From Nageia nagi (lineage: Eukaryota > Pinophyta), in the NCBI GenBank assembly GCA_050084985.1, contig JBITNC010000002.1, forward strand, positions 33,914,001 through 33,978,000: a stretch of 64,000 nucleotides of DNA, written 5' to 3'. A program made the translations under genes and the position numbers. The notes under the pieces are model-generated. The model did not search any database. It was not told where the DNA came from and saw only the letters and a list, made by a program, of their open reading frames with translations. Of this stretch, positions 62,713 to 64,000 are shown piece after piece (within the stretch, counting starts at the first letter, position 1; every line of letters starts with the position of its first letter).

Positions 62713-64000
62713 ACCAAGGTCAAGGCAATTTCTTCTATGGTTTTTCCTATATATATATAATTTGTCATTAAATATATCAACCCTAATTCATGCATGGTTC
62801 CTGGGGCAAAGAGAGAGATTCATGAAACATGGTCAACATGAGTCAACCCTCATACAGAAAAGGGTTTTGGAGAGAATCAATATTAGAAAAAATAGATGAT
62901 TTTTGTATTTAGATGAACAGACGGAGGAGAATATCCAGCAAAAACCCCAATGGGAACCCAAAGGCAGGTAAAAGAAGAAAATTCAACCAAGGGAGATTCG
63001 AACCAGGAGGATGAGAGACAAGCAGACAGCCTCAGTGAGCAGTTATCCCATACAAGAATCAACCAACAGGTAAACCACATTTGGATGAGCATGAAAAGCT
63101 GGAAAAATTATAATTGATGAAAATGAGCAGCAGAAATGCATGCCCCAAGGTAATATCTTTGTAGCTTAAGATGCAAGGATCCATTTTCAGACCTGGACAC
63201 CTTCAAAGAGAGTAAACATCATCCCAAAAACGGCGAAAAAAAGTCCAAAGAGAAAGACACGGATGGTAGAATGGATGCCACAAAAACTATAGTATGAATA
63301 GAGAGTTAGATAATATCTATTGGAAATAATAGTTTTGGGTCAACCAGAAAAACATAATTTTGTTGTGCATAGACAATAGACCCATTTAAAATCCTCTTTG
63401 GTTCCCCTAGTAATAAACGATTGCTTTAGACAACTGTCATCTTCAAGGGTGTGTAGCCAACACACGATTCTTTCTTGGTGATGATAAGGAAACTTAATGT
63501 CACCTGAGGATAAAATAGCTCGAATATGTCTTAATGGGTTTCAATTATTTGAGTAGGTTTATACAAAAAAGCATTTGCTAGTATATGTAACCATAGTTGT
63601 GAAATCACCAAGATGCAAACTTTATCTATTTTGATGTTAAGTGATCCCTCTTTGTTATGAGGCCAAATGGAACTTGTTTTATGGGAGTCCTGCTGATCTT
63701 TTCCACTTTTTTTATGAAGGTATGACAGATGTTTGATTTTTAATTGAAAAGTTCAAACTACTTTTTTTTATGAAGGTATTGATATGTCTAGGGTTTTGCC
63801 TGAGATTGGACGAGTATAACTAGATGGTCATGTTGCATGGAAGGCTATCTTTTTCTAGATTTATTTCAGCACATTTATTTTGTTTTATGCCATGACACTA
63901 TATTTCTGCTTCTATTATCTAATTGTACATGCGCATATATGAGATATTATTGTTGTGTTTGATCTAGAACTAGTGTTTATTGATTGAAATTCTCTTCGTT
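62713..64000. other. No gene seen
   Basis: No homology is recognised. A short phrase, TTTTTTTATGAAGGTAT, is repeated at about 63705 and 63760. Confidence 0.4.

Noticed and set aside
1-64000. CRISPR array, operon, phage or bacterial defence system
   Set aside because: No spaced identical repeats, no closely packed co-directional genes, and the protein content is plant genes and plant retroelements.

Overview
The window reads as nuclear DNA of a land plant with a large, AT-rich, transposon-packed genome. Two segments look like conventional host genes: a DUF538 protein gene (minus, CDS 29707-30219) and the first coding exon of the small replication protein A subunit RPA3/RPA14 (plus, 54094-54352). 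Most of the rest is decayed retroelements, several nested in one another. The density of old elements, very long gene-free stretches and a long RPA3 first intron would suit a gymnosperm, but this is inference; no gene here fixes the species.

Layout. 1-2.3 kb: degenerate telomere-like repeats, first ~23-bp units, then a ~300-bp higher-order repeat. 2.5-4.1 kb: exon-like scraps resembling a plant En/Spm-type transposase-associated protein. 4.4-4.75 kb: a 23-bp minisatellite. 4.9-11.5 kb: a broken Ty3/gypsy element (minus) split by a LINE (7.7-10.2 kb, minus). 11.7-12.4 kb: a 352-bp tandem duplication. 13.5-17.4 kb: a second LINE (minus) carrying a 533-bp solo LTR with a target duplication. 17.4-23.5 kb: mostly unassigned, with a Ty3 integrase tail at 22.4 kb. 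23,550-28,719: a boundary-resolved Ty3 chromovirus (plus) with two LTRs, initiator-Met primer site and near-matching target duplication, internally deleted and split by a truncated LINE. 29.7-30.2 kb: DUF538 gene. 32.5-34 kb: unidentified decayed coding stretch (minus). 36.9-41.6 kb: a second chromovirus (minus). 44.2-49 kb: a third large LINE (minus) with ORF1, endonuclease, RT and zinc-binding remnants. 52.68-53.72 kb: a Mutator-like element with ~185-bp inverted ends and a tRNA-derived SINE inside it. 53.9-54.35 kb: RPA3 promoter with two E2F sites, then exon 1. 57.9-62.4 kb: a fourth LINE (minus), scrambled by two ~0.3-kb tandem duplications.

How the parts relate. No cassette of cooperating genes, defence system or CRISPR array is present. 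The points most worth following are: a possible SINE/LINE partnership, because the SINE at 52.86 kb and the LINE tail at 25.41 kb end in the same short hairpin plus GGACATTAATAA; the twin E2F sites of RPA3 only ~0.2 kb from a transposon end; the telomere-like higher-order repeat; and repeated local tandem duplication (22 to 352 bp) in at least seven places. All transposon reading frames carry stops and frameshifts, so none should be autonomous.
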